Assembly (NCBI RefSeq): GCF_006716115.1
Contig: NZ_VFOO01000001.1
Coordinates: forward strand, 1,426,001 to 1,490,000
Length of the DNA stretch: 64,000 bases
Reading direction: 5' to 3'
Source of the DNA: Subtercola boreus
Lineage (GTDB): Bacteria; Actinomycetota; Actinomycetes; Actinomycetales; Microbacteriaceae
Positions 56,375-63,419 of the stretch are shown one piece after another. The stretch's first letter is position 1. Every line of letters begins with the position of its first letter. The notes beneath the pieces were generated by a model. It was not told the origin of the DNA and searched no databases. It saw only the letters and a list, made by a program, of their open reading frames with translations. Made by a program: the position numbers and the translations under genes.

Positions 56375-57718
56375 CTAGGACTTGAGCGCGACGCCCTGGG
56401 CGGCACCGAAGTCGACATGCATGTGCGTGCAGGTGTCGGGGAACGGCGCGAAGTTCGACACCGAGATGGAGGGGCGGCACTCCGACTGGCCGAGACCGCT
56501 GCCCTTCGGCACCAGCGGGTCGAGCAGGCCGATCAGCTTGAGGGAGTCCGAGTCGGCGCCCGTGAGGCCGTGGCCGTTCAGGATGTAGAAGTCGACCGCG
56601 TGCCCGCCGCCGTCCTTGTAGTGCGACGAGGCCGTTCCGGCGCCCTCGATCTGGCCGGTGCAGTGCCGGTTGATGTCGCTGACGCCGACCTTGTCGAAGT
56701 TGTCGACGGCGACCTTGATCGTCTGGAGCACCCGGTAGTCGACACCGCAGCCGGGCACCGCGACGCCGTTGGCCAGGTTACGGATCTCGACGATGTGGTC
56801 GGGCACCGAGCCGACGAGCTTACCGGAGGCGACATCCGCCATCAGCTCGGCTGCGAGGGCCTGCACGGTGGGCGAGACCGTGGTTCCCATCGTCGAATCC
56901 ATGGCGGCGATGTTGCCGGTGGTGCTGTAGTCGTCGCGCGCCGAGGACTGGCCGTCGACACCCGCCACCGTCAGGCTCTGGATGCCGAGCTGGCTGGAGG
57001 CCTGCAGGTTCGGGCTCATCAGGTTGTTGGTGTCGTAGGCGTACGCGGGAAGGGCGATGGTCGCAACGAGGCCGGCCGTCGCGACCATCACGACGGTGCT
57101 GGCGATGGTGCGCTTCCGCGCGTCGGGGCGGGATGAACCACCGGTCCGGCGGAGGCGCGGCACGATCCGGCGGCGAGGATCTTCGCCCGATGAGACGGAT
57201 GACCGGGCACCCCGCGGGGCGGAGACCCTGGCCGGTGCGCGCGTCTCGTCGTCGCGACTGAACGTCATCGTGTGCACCGAGGTGGCGTGGGCCTCGGGCA
57301 GGTCTTCGGTGTCGAAGTGGAGCGCGGCCTGAGCCGGCTCGTCTGCCGCGATCGGTTCGTCAGCTGCTACCGGCGCGACGGCAGCGGCCGGTTCGAGGGC
57401 AGCGGCCGGTGCGGGGGCAGCGGTCGCAGCGGGGACTTCGTCCGGCGCGCGGGCGGCGGATGGCACGGGAGCTGCGGGGGCGAGCAACAGATGCTCGAGG
57501 CCCCGGATGTCGCGACGAGCCCGGCGCGTGGGCGTGGCTGCGCCGACCGGGGAATCGGACCGGATATCCGCTGCCTGGGAGAGTTCACGTTCGCGAAGTT
57601 CGCGGAGCGCCCGGCGACCCAGGGGCGCAGGCACGGCCACTTCGACAACGGGTACTTCGAAGCTCGAACCGGGTGCCAGATCGTGGGAACCTTCTGGTCG
57701 TCCGTTCGAGTCAGTCAC
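56375..57718 (-). CDS. Exported M15/LAS-like protein with a long disordered N-terminus
   Basis: The 447 residues fall into three parts: a cytoplasmic, Ala/Pro/Glu-rich low-complexity region (1-200), a membrane segment (about 205-228, STVVMVATAGLVATIALPAYA), and an extracytoplasmic domain. The domain ends with SSHYKDGGGHAVDFY and CTHMHVDFG, whose H-x(3)-D and H-x-H spacing resembles the zinc site of M15/LAS peptidases that cut peptidoglycan stems. This is a tentative call. The GTG start has GGAGGA 9 bases upstream. Three GTnAC boxes further upstream suggest MtrA control. Confidence 0.7.
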   Translation of the reverse strand: MTDSNGRPEGSHDLAPGSSFEVPVVEVAVPAPLGRRALRELRERELSQAADIRSDSPVGAATPTRRARRDIRGLEHLLLAPAAPVPSAARAPDEVPAATAAPAPAAALEPAAAVAPVAADEPIAADEPAQAALHFDTEDLPEAHATSVHTMTFSRDDETRAPARVSAPRGARSSVSSGEDPRRRIVPRLRRTGGSSRPDARKRTIASTVVMVATAGLVATIALPAYAYDTNNLMSPNLQASSQLGIQSLTVAGVDGQSSARDDYSTTGNIAAMDSTMGTTVSPTVQALAAELMADVASGKLVGSVPDHIVEIRNLANGVAVPGCGVDYRVLQTIKVAVDNFDKVGVSDINRHCTGQIEGAGTASSHYKDGGGHAVDFYILNGHGLTGADSDSLKLIGLLDPLVPKGSGLGQSECRPSISVSNFAPFPDTCTHMHVDFGAAQGVALKS

Positions 57719-57734
57719 GTGTCGTAGTCCTCCG

Positions 57735-57778
57735 GCGCAGCGCGCTGCGCACGGGCCGTGCGGCTTTCACCGGCCCGT
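57735..57778 (-). promoter_or_regulatory. Two hairpins in the 5' leader of the M15-like gene
   Basis: A perfect 16-base palindrome (57735-57750) is followed by ACGGGCC (57751-57757) pairing with GGCCCGT (57772-57778). Both fall between the GTnAC boxes and the start codon, so they would be in the leader RNA. They may also serve as the terminator of the J-domain gene. No known riboswitch fold was recognised. Confidence 0.4.
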
Positions 57779-57847
57779 CAGGATCTGGGTGCTTGATGTC
57801 CAGATCGGCGCCGCGATCGTTTCGGGTGATCGCGACGACTTTTCGAG

Positions 57848-57874
57848 GTTACCCAACCGTTACCTCTTTGTCAC
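57848..57874 (-). promoter_or_regulatory. Three GTnAC direct repeats, possible MtrA site
   Basis: On the minus strand GTGAC, GTAAC and GTAAC lie at 57870-57874, 57859-57863 and 57848-57852, each exactly 11 bases apart. MtrA of corynebacteria and related actinobacteria binds direct repeats of this kind upstream of cell-wall hydrolase genes. The downstream gene is a putative exported peptidase, which fits. Confidence 0.5.
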
Positions 57875-57946
57875 ATCCCTGAGCAGATTTTCAGGTTCAT
57901 TGAAGCTACAAGCTATGCCCCGCGGCGCATGCGTCGACCAACGCAC

Positions 57947-58882
57947 TCAGACGAAGCGCACACCCTGCTGCAGCCGCGAGCGCAACTCGAACACCCGGTC
58001 GACGCTCGCGCGGTCTCCCCCGCCCACGCCGTTCCGGAGGAGCTGGGGCAGCAGCGACCGCCGCACCACGACCGATCCCGAGAGCCGGCCGCGCTCGATC
58101 TGCTCGATCGCCGATTCCAGGTCGTCGTCGGGCACGACGATCACCAGAGCAGTGAACTTCACGCCCACTTCGCGGGCCAGGGCGCGAGCGTTCTGTCCGA
58201 GCATCCGGAACGGCTCCTCGTCGTCGGCGATTCCCTCACCGACGAGCTCGCCGCGGGAGAGCCGCACCACGCTCCCCCAGTCCTCGGACTGGATGGCGAA
58301 GAGTCCGGCAGGGCCGAGCACGAGCTGGTCGATGTTTCCGCCGGTGCGGCCGACCAGAACGTTGTTCCAGATCGTGTAGCCGATGCCGAGCGTCGAGACG
58401 ATGCGAGCTGTCTCCTCCTCCGCCATCGCCTTCGCGAGCCAGCGCCGGATCTCCCGGGGCGCCGAACGCACCAGGGCCGGGTCGTAGGGGTCGGGCAGGT
58501 CGACGCCCCGCCCCACCCACTCCTTCATGAGGGTGAGGAAGTGCTCTCTTTCGTCGCCGCCCGGATGACCGTACGAGCGCGCCTTCAACGAGCTGCCCTC
58601 CGGGCGGTGGGGCATGGATGCTCCGCCCGGGCCGCCCGCAGCACGGGCATCCGGAGCCGAACGACGAGCGCCCGCCCCGGAGTCGTAGGCGGCGCGCTCC
58701 CCACTCGTGCCGACCAGCTCCCAGGCGAGTTGCACCGCGTGGAACTCGGCTGCGCTTCCGCCCGTGTCAGGGTGCGTCTCCCGGAGCAGCCGGCGGTAGG
58801 CCCGACGGAGTTCGTCGTCGGTCGCCTCCGGGCTCACACCCAGCACCTCATAGGGGGTGCGCGACAACGGGCTGTCGGGCAT
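57947..58882 (-). CDS. J-domain protein with NERD-like domain
   Basis: The 311 residues begin with a DnaJ domain (about 8-66: TPYEVLGVSPEATDDELRRAY, RETHPDTGG with the HPD triplet that stimulates DnaK). A linker leads to a region resembling the NERD (nuclease-related) domain (about 165-230: TLGIGYTIWNNVLVGRTGGNIDQLVLGPAGLFAIQSEDWG, in part). The two-domain combination suggests a chaperone-linked nucleic-acid or protease accessory role, but no function is established. The ATG start is clear. Confidence 0.8.
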   Translation of the reverse strand: MPDSPLSRTPYEVLGVSPEATDDELRRAYRRLLRETHPDTGGSAAEFHAVQLAWELVGTSGERAAYDSGAGARRSAPDARAAGGPGGASMPHRPEGSSLKARSYGHPGGDEREHFLTLMKEWVGRGVDLPDPYDPALVRSAPREIRRWLAKAMAEEETARIVSTLGIGYTIWNNVLVGRTGGNIDQLVLGPAGLFAIQSEDWGSVVRLSRGELVGEGIADDEEPFRMLGQNARALAREVGVKFTALVIVVPDDDLESAIEQIERGRLSGSVVVRRSLLPQLLRNGVGGGDRASVDRVFELRSRLQQGVRFV

Positions 58883-58973
58883 GGGGCACTGCTCGCTTTC
58901 TCGCCGGCCACGGGCGGCCTCGCGGGAGTACTTTTCGGCTGATCGCCCCAGAGTAGTTGCCTAAGCTTGAAGC

Positions 58974-59801
58974 ATGACGAACACGGTACCTGAATACACC
59001 CTGAACGATGGCCTCACGATCCCCCAGCTCGGCTTCGGAGTCTTCAAGGTCGACCCCGACAAGACCAGCCGCATCGTGCGCGACGCCCTCGAGGTCGGCT
59101 ACCGCCACCTCGACACAGCGGCCATCTACAAGAACGAGGAGGGCGTCGGTCACGCCATCCGTGAGTCCGGCATTGCCCGCGAAGACCTCTTCGTGACCAC
59201 CAAGCTCTGGAACAACGATCAGACGAACGGCGTCGAGGCCATGAAGAATAGCCTCGGCCGCCTGCAGCTCGACTACGTCGACCTCTACCTGATCCACTGG
59301 CCGACGCCCGAGAAGGGCACGTTCGTCGAGGCGTTCCGGGCGCTCGAGCAGCTGCAGGAGCAGGGTCTCGCCCGCTCGATCGGCGTCTCGAACTTCCTCG
59401 TGCCGCACCTCGAGCAGCTGCTCGCCGAGACGGGTGTCGTACCCGCCGTGAACCAGATCGAGCTGCACGTCGACCTGCAGCAGACGGAACTCCGCGCGTT
59501 CCACGCCGAGCACGGCATCGCGACGGAGGCCTGGGGGCCGCTCGGCCAGGGGCGCATCAACTCTTCGCCGGAGCTCGGTGCCATCGCGGCGGCGCACAGC
59601 AAGTCGGTGGCCCAGGTCATCTTGCGCTGGCACCTGCAGATCGGCAACATCGTGATCCCGAAGTCGAACAACCGCGATCGGATGGCCGAGAACTTCGACC
59701 TGTTCGACTTCGAGCTGACGGCCGACGAGCTCACCGTCATCGCCGGGCTCGACCGTGGCGAGGACGGCCGGAACGGAAGCCACCCACTCACGGTGAACTG
59801 A
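58974..59801 (+). CDS. Aldo/keto reductase
   Basis: NADPH-dependent carbonyl reductase of the AKR family (probably AKR5-like, 2,5-diketo-gluconate reductase type; substrate not readable). The 275 residues contain the catalytic tetrad: Asp and Tyr in HLDTAAIYKNEEGVG, Lys in VTTKLWNND, and His in LYLIHWPTPEKG. The SIGVSNFLVPHLEQLL and VIPKSNNRDRMAENFDLFDFEL cofactor motifs follow. ATG 58974 is 91 bases from the divergent J-domain gene. Confidence 0.93.
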   Translation: MTNTVPEYTLNDGLTIPQLGFGVFKVDPDKTSRIVRDALEVGYRHLDTAAIYKNEEGVGHAIRESGIAREDLFVTTKLWNNDQTNGVEAMKNSLGRLQLDYVDLYLIHWPTPEKGTFVEAFRALEQLQEQGLARSIGVSNFLVPHLEQLLAETGVVPAVNQIELHVDLQQTELRAFHAEHGIATEAWGPLGQGRINSSPELGAIAAAHSKSVAQVILRWHLQIGNIVIPKSNNRDRMAENFDLFDFELTADELTVIAGLDRGEDGRNGSHPLTVN

Positions 59802-59902
59802 GGTCTCACGCCAGGTTCCGGCCGCGGTGTCGGAGGCTCGTCGTAGGGTGTGAGAAAGGCTCACGCATCGAAGCGGGGCCGGCGACTGCAGAGGAGCACC
59901 CC

Positions 59903-60280
59903 ATGGACTGGAAGATCGAACTCGTCTTCGTTCCCGTCACCGACGTCGACCGCGCGAAAGCGTTCTACGTCGACCAGGTCGGCTTTCACGCCGACTTCGA
60001 CCGGCGGGTGAGCGACACCCTCCGTTTCGTGCAGCTGACGCCGCCGGGCTCGGCCTGCTCGATCGCATTCGGCGAGGGCATCAGCGAGATGGAGCCCGGG
60101 TCGCTGAAGGCGATCCAGGTGGTCGTCGCGAGTGCGTCGGATGCCCGGGCGGCCCTGCTCGCGGCCGGGGTCGAGGCTTCGGAGGTGGAAGAGCTCTCGT
60201 GGGGACGGTTCGTGACGTTCGCCGATCCCGACGGCAACTCGTGGACGTTGCAGGAGCTGCCGTCGCGGCCTGCGGGGTGA
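59903..60280 (+). CDS. VOC family (glyoxalase/bleomycin resistance-like) protein
   Basis: The 125-residue protein has the paired beta-alpha-beta-beta-beta layout of the vicinal-oxygen-chelate fold (VFVPVTDVDRAKAFYVDQVGF at about 7-27 and FADPDGNSWTLQELP at the C-terminus). It may be a small dioxygenase, isomerase or antibiotic-binding protein; the substrate is unknown. ATG 59903 has GAGGAG 6 bases upstream. The gap after it contains degenerate repeats. Confidence 0.88.
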   Translation: MDWKIELVFVPVTDVDRAKAFYVDQVGFHADFDRRVSDTLRFVQLTPPGSACSIAFGEGISEMEPGSLKAIQVVVASASDARAALLAAGVEASEVEELSWGRFVTFADPDGNSWTLQELPSRPAG

Positions 60281-60288
60281 GCGCGGGC

Positions 60289-60405
60289 TCCGCGCAGCGC
60301 CTCGCGGCCGCCGCCGCCTTAGCGGAGCGCCTTGCCGCCGCCGGGTCAGCGGAGCGCGTCGCTGCCGCCGCCGCCTCAGCGGAGCGCCTTGCCGCCGCCG
60401 CCGGG
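60289..60405. repeat. Tandem repeats re-copying the MocR stop codon
   Basis: Units at 60319-60345 (27 bases), 60346-60375 and 60376-60405 (30 bases each) all contain (T/C)AGCGGAGCGC followed by a CCGCCG-rich stretch. A worn unit lies at 60289-60318, and the true gene end starts the next unit at 60406. All lengths are multiples of three, so each copy repeats an in-frame stop for the minus strand. The array fills the 125-base gap between the VOC and MocR genes. Confidence 0.9.
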
Positions 60406-61818
60406 TCAGCGGAGCGCGTCGCGGGCCGCCTCGAGGATGCCCACCGCCTCCTCGAAGCGCTCCGGGTGCGCGCCCGAGTAGTTCAGGCGGAGGAACGAGC
60501 CGGGCGGTTCGGTCGGGAACCAGTCGTTCCCGGGGGCCACCGCGAGCCCCGCTGCGAGGCACCGAGAAGCGAGGGTGCGGGCATCCACCCGATCGTCGAA
60601 ACGCAGCCAGAGATTGAGCCCACCCCGCGGCAACGAGGTGAGCGTCTCGCCGCCCAGCCGGCCGGCGACCAGCCCCGCCAGGGTGTCCCGGCGGAGCCTC
60701 AGCTGCGACCTCAGGCGGGACAGGTGACTCCGCCAGGCCGGGTCGGTGACCACGTCGACGGCTGCGGCCTGCAGCATTCCGCTGACGTACAGATCGGTCA
60801 CCGTGCGGTCGACCTGGATGCGCGCGAGCGCCGGCCCGCGCGCGACCAGGGCGCCCACCCGGAGCGACGACGACACGCTCTTGGTGAGCGAGCGGAGGTA
60901 GACCACGTGACCGTCGGTGTCATCGGCGATGATCGGGCGGGCATCCGCATCGATGCCGAAGTCGTGCGCCCAGTCGTCGTCGATCACGAAGGCATTGCGG
61001 GCACGGGCCACGTCGAGGATCGCGCGGGTCTCCGCCGGGGTCCAGAGCGCGCCGGTCGGGTTGGCGAAGTGCGGTTGGGCGTAGAACAGGCGCGCGCCGC
61101 TGCTCGCAAAGGCGTCGTCGAGGGCTTCCGCGGAGGGCGCTGCGGCTCCCCGTGCGACGGGCACGATCACCAGCCCGGCCTGGTGGGCTGCCGCGATGGC
61201 GCCCCAGTAGGTCGGCGACTCCATCACGATCGCGTCGCCCGGCTGCGCGAGGGCACGGAAGATCGACGTCAGCGCGCTCTGGCTCCCGGGAACGATGATC
61301 ACGTCGTCCCCCGAGACTCCGGATGACCGGCCGCCCGGCCCCGACCTGACCTCGTTAGCGAACCAGGCGCGGAGCTCCCCGAGACCCGCGACCGGCGGCC
61401 GGTCGAAGGCAGCGCTGCCGCGGGCGGCGCGGGTGAGGGCCGCGCGCACCAGGCGGGTGGGAAGAAGCTCCTCGCCGGGATAGCCGCCGTGCATCGCGAT
61501 GGCGTCGGGGGCGTTCAGCGCCATCGACGTGCCGACGGTCGCCGCGCCGTTCCGGGCGGGGCCGAGCGAAGTGGTTTGCCAGGAGAAGTCCGCGCGCAGG
61601 GCGAGCCGCTGCCGGGCGACGAACGTGCCGGAGCCCGGCCGGGTCTCGAGGAGACCTTCCTGCGCGAGGCGCTGCACCACCCGCTGCAGGGTCAGCGGGC
61701 TCACCGCGAAATCCCCCACGAGCGTCCGGGTGGGTGGCAGTTTGGCGCCGGCGCCGCTGGAGTCGATGAGGTGCCGCAGGTGGCGGTCCAGGCGATGGTC
61801 AGTGCTATCCTGATTCAT
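60406..61818 (-). CDS. MocR/PdxR-like regulator (GntR helix-turn-helix plus aminotransferase domain)
   Basis: The 470-residue protein has an N-terminal winged helix (about 15-80: LPPTRTLVGDFAVSPLTLQRVVQRLAQEGLLETRPGSGTFV, in part). A fold type I aminotransferase domain follows, with NPTGALWTPAETRAIL, DDDWAHDFG and the PLP lysine near LRSLTKSVSSSLRVGALVA (about 310). MocR proteins bind PLP and usually activate or repress a divergent neighbour, here the EamA transporter. ATG 61818 shares bases with the divergent start codon. The longer open frame to 62442 is shadow. Confidence 0.92.
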   Translation of the reverse strand: MNQDSTDHRLDRHLRHLIDSSGAGAKLPPTRTLVGDFAVSPLTLQRVVQRLAQEGLLETRPGSGTFVARQRLALRADFSWQTTSLGPARNGAATVGTSMALNAPDAIAMHGGYPGEELLPTRLVRAALTRAARGSAAFDRPPVAGLGELRAWFANEVRSGPGGRSSGVSGDDVIIVPGSQSALTSIFRALAQPGDAIVMESPTYWGAIAAAHQAGLVIVPVARGAAAPSAEALDDAFASSGARLFYAQPHFANPTGALWTPAETRAILDVARARNAFVIDDDWAHDFGIDADARPIIADDTDGHVVYLRSLTKSVSSSLRVGALVARGPALARIQVDRTVTDLYVSGMLQAAAVDVVTDPAWRSHLSRLRSQLRLRRDTLAGLVAGRLGGETLTSLPRGGLNLWLRFDDRVDARTLASRCLAAGLAVAPGNDWFPTEPPGSFLRLNYSGAHPERFEEAVGILEAARDALR

Positions 61819-61840
61819 GACAGACAAGAGTAGCGCTACT
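61806..61840. promoter_or_regulatory. Shared divergent start and promoter region, MocR gene / EamA gene
   Basis: The palindrome CATG (61816-61819) supplies both start codons. TATCCT (61806-61811) could serve as -10 for the plus-strand gene. TACTCT on the minus strand (61827-61832) could serve as -10 for the minus-strand gene. Both would give leaderless mRNAs. A perfect 12-base palindrome AGTAGCGCTACT (61829-61840) overlaps the second and is a candidate operator. Confidence 0.5.
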
Positions 61841-62794
61841 CCCCTCCGCCCTGGTGCGTTATCGCCCGAAGCGATGACCGGCAGCCCGCCTGCCGCGGGC
61901 CGAGGACTCCCTGCCGGCCTCGTCTTCGGCTTCCTCGGCGTACTGTCGTTCTCGTTCACTCTGCCCTTCACGCGGGTCGCGGTCAGCACGCTCGATCCGC
62001 TGTTCGTGGGCGCGGGGCGCGCCGTCGTGGCGGCCGTTCTGGCCGGGATCGTGCTGGCGATCATCCGGCCCCGCCTGCCACGCGGGCGGCAGTGGCTGAG
62101 GCTGCTCGTCGTCGCGGCGGGGGTGGTGGCGGGGTTCCCCCTGCTGACCAGCTTCGCGATGCACTCCGCCCCGGCCGCGCACGGTGCGGTGGTCATCGGG
62201 GTACTGCCTGCGGCCACGGCCGTCGTCGCCGTGCTGCGGGGCGGGGAGCGGCCCAGCCGGCCGTTCTGGATCGCGAGTATCGCCGGACTCGTCGCCGTCG
62301 TCGCCTTCGTCGACGTGAGCGGTGGCGGCTTCAGCGGACTCCAACCCTCCGACCTGCTGCTGCTCGCAGCCGTCGCCCTCGCCGCTGTCGGATACGCGGA
62401 GGGCGCACTGCTCGCCCGCGAACTCGGATCCTGGCAGATCATCTGCTGGGCGCTCGTGCTGGCGCTGCCGGTGATGGTGCCGCTGACCCTGCTCGGCGCG
62501 TCGCACGGACCTCTCGTCGCCGGGGTCGACGGCTGGCTGGCATTCGCCTATGTCAGCGTGATCAGCCAGTTCCTCGGATTCTTCGTGTGGTACCGGGGCC
62601 TCGCGATCGGCCCCATCTCGAATGTGAGCCAGATCCAACTGCTTCAGCCGGTGCTGACCATTGTCTGGGCGGCGCTGTTCTTCGGGGAGCACCTCGAGCC
62701 GCTGGTCGTGGCCGCAGCCCTCGTGGTGGTGGCGTGCGCAGGGTTCGCGGTGCGAGCGCGAGGGGCGCGACCGGGGCGGCTCAGCGGACCCTGA
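61817..62794 (+). CDS. EamA/DMT-family transporter
   Basis: The 325 residues form about ten hydrophobic segments in two EamA repeats (first ending near GLVAVVAFVDV, second beginning near LLLLAAVALAAVGYAEGALL). The C-terminal repeat has ISQFLGFFVWYRGLAIGP and NVSQIQLLQPVLTIVWAALFFGE, typical of DMT exporters of metabolites or amino acids. Being divergent from a MocR gene, the substrate may be related to vitamin B6 or amino acids (inference). The ATG at 61817 gives an extended N-terminus; ATG 61874 is an alternative start. Confidence 0.88.
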   Translation: MTDKSSATPLRPGALSPEAMTGSPPAAGRGLPAGLVFGFLGVLSFSFTLPFTRVAVSTLDPLFVGAGRAVVAAVLAGIVLAIIRPRLPRGRQWLRLLVVAAGVVAGFPLLTSFAMHSAPAAHGAVVIGVLPAATAVVAVLRGGERPSRPFWIASIAGLVAVVAFVDVSGGGFSGLQPSDLLLLAAVALAAVGYAEGALLARELGSWQIICWALVLALPVMVPLTLLGASHGPLVAGVDGWLAFAYVSVISQFLGFFVWYRGLAIGPISNVSQIQLLQPVLTIVWAALFFGEHLEPLVVAAALVVVACAGFAVRARGARPGRLSGP

Positions 62795-63341
62795 GCCCCT
62801 CGAGCTGCAGGTCGAGCAGTCGCGCGGCGAGCGCTTGGTCCCGCTCGTGGGCGGCGATCAGCGTGATGCCGCCGAGACCGAGCATGATGTCGTCGGCCGG
62901 CACGTCAGCCCGGAGGGTGCCGTCGGCAACGGCCGCCGCACGCAGTCGCCCGATGGCGGCACGCAGAACGTCGCGGGAGTGCCCCCGCAGGCCGTCGTGC
63001 GCGCCGAGGATGGCCGGCAGAGCATCCGCCATGCCCTGTTTGGTGAACATGAACTGCACGAAGCCGTCCATCCAGAGCCGGAGCGCCACGAGGGGTGGAT
63101 TCTTCTGGAGCAGGCTGTCGGCAACCGCGCCGAGCCGCTCCGTCTCCGTGCGGTAGACGGCTTCGACGAGGTCGTCGCGGGTGGGGAAGCGACGATAGAC
63201 GGTGCCCACCCCGACACCGGCGGCTCGGGCCACGCCCTTGAGGCTCGTGTCGGCATCACGTTCAGCGAAGAGGCCGGTGGCGACGGTGAGGATGTGGTCG
63301 TGGTTGCCCTGGGCGTCTGAACGCAGTGCACGTGCCGCCAT
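62781..63341 (-). CDS. TetR family transcriptional regulator
   Basis: The 186-residue protein has the N-terminal TetR helix-turn-helix (about 15-60: HILTVATGLFAERDADTSLKGVARAAGVGVGTVYRRFPTRDDL, in part). A C-terminal ligand domain includes AVYRTETERLGAVADSLL. ATG 63341 has GGAGGA upstream. It is divergent from a short-chain dehydrogenase, with two palindromes in the gap, so it probably represses that gene and itself. Confidence 0.9.
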   Translation of the reverse strand: MAARALRSDAQGNHDHILTVATGLFAERDADTSLKGVARAAGVGVGTVYRRFPTRDDLVEAVYRTETERLGAVADSLLQKNPPLVALRLWMDGFVQFMFTKQGMADALPAILGAHDGLRGHSRDVLRAAIGRLRAAAVADGTLRADVPADDIMLGLGGITLIAAHERDQALAARLLDLQLEGLRVR

Positions 63342-63358
63342 ACCATCCTCCTTGCAAA

Positions 63359-63398
63359 CGGAATTAGTTCCGCTTACAGTTAACCGGAATGAGTTCCA
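63359..63398. promoter_or_regulatory. Twin GGAA-N4-TTCC palindromes, probable TetR operators
   Basis: CGGAATTAGTTCCG (63359-63372) and CGGAATGAGTTCCA (63385-63398) share the GGAA-N4-TTCC core and lie 26 bases apart. They are in the 78-base gap between the TetR gene and the divergent dehydrogenase. They flank TTACAGTTAAC, which may contain the dehydrogenase promoter. Confidence 0.65.
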
Positions 63399-63419
63399 GA
63401 TTAGCGCAGAGGAAGCCCC

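Noticed and set aside
57719-57946. c-di-AMP (ydaO-type) riboswitch before the exported M15-like gene, as often seen before actinobacterial wall hydrolases
   Set aside because: The conserved ydaO core sequences were not found. The region shows only two short hairpins and the GTnAC boxes.
60289-60405. CRISPR-like array of 27-30 base repeats
   Set aside because: The units are contiguous with no unique spacers, and no cas gene is nearby. They are simple tandem duplications of a gene end.
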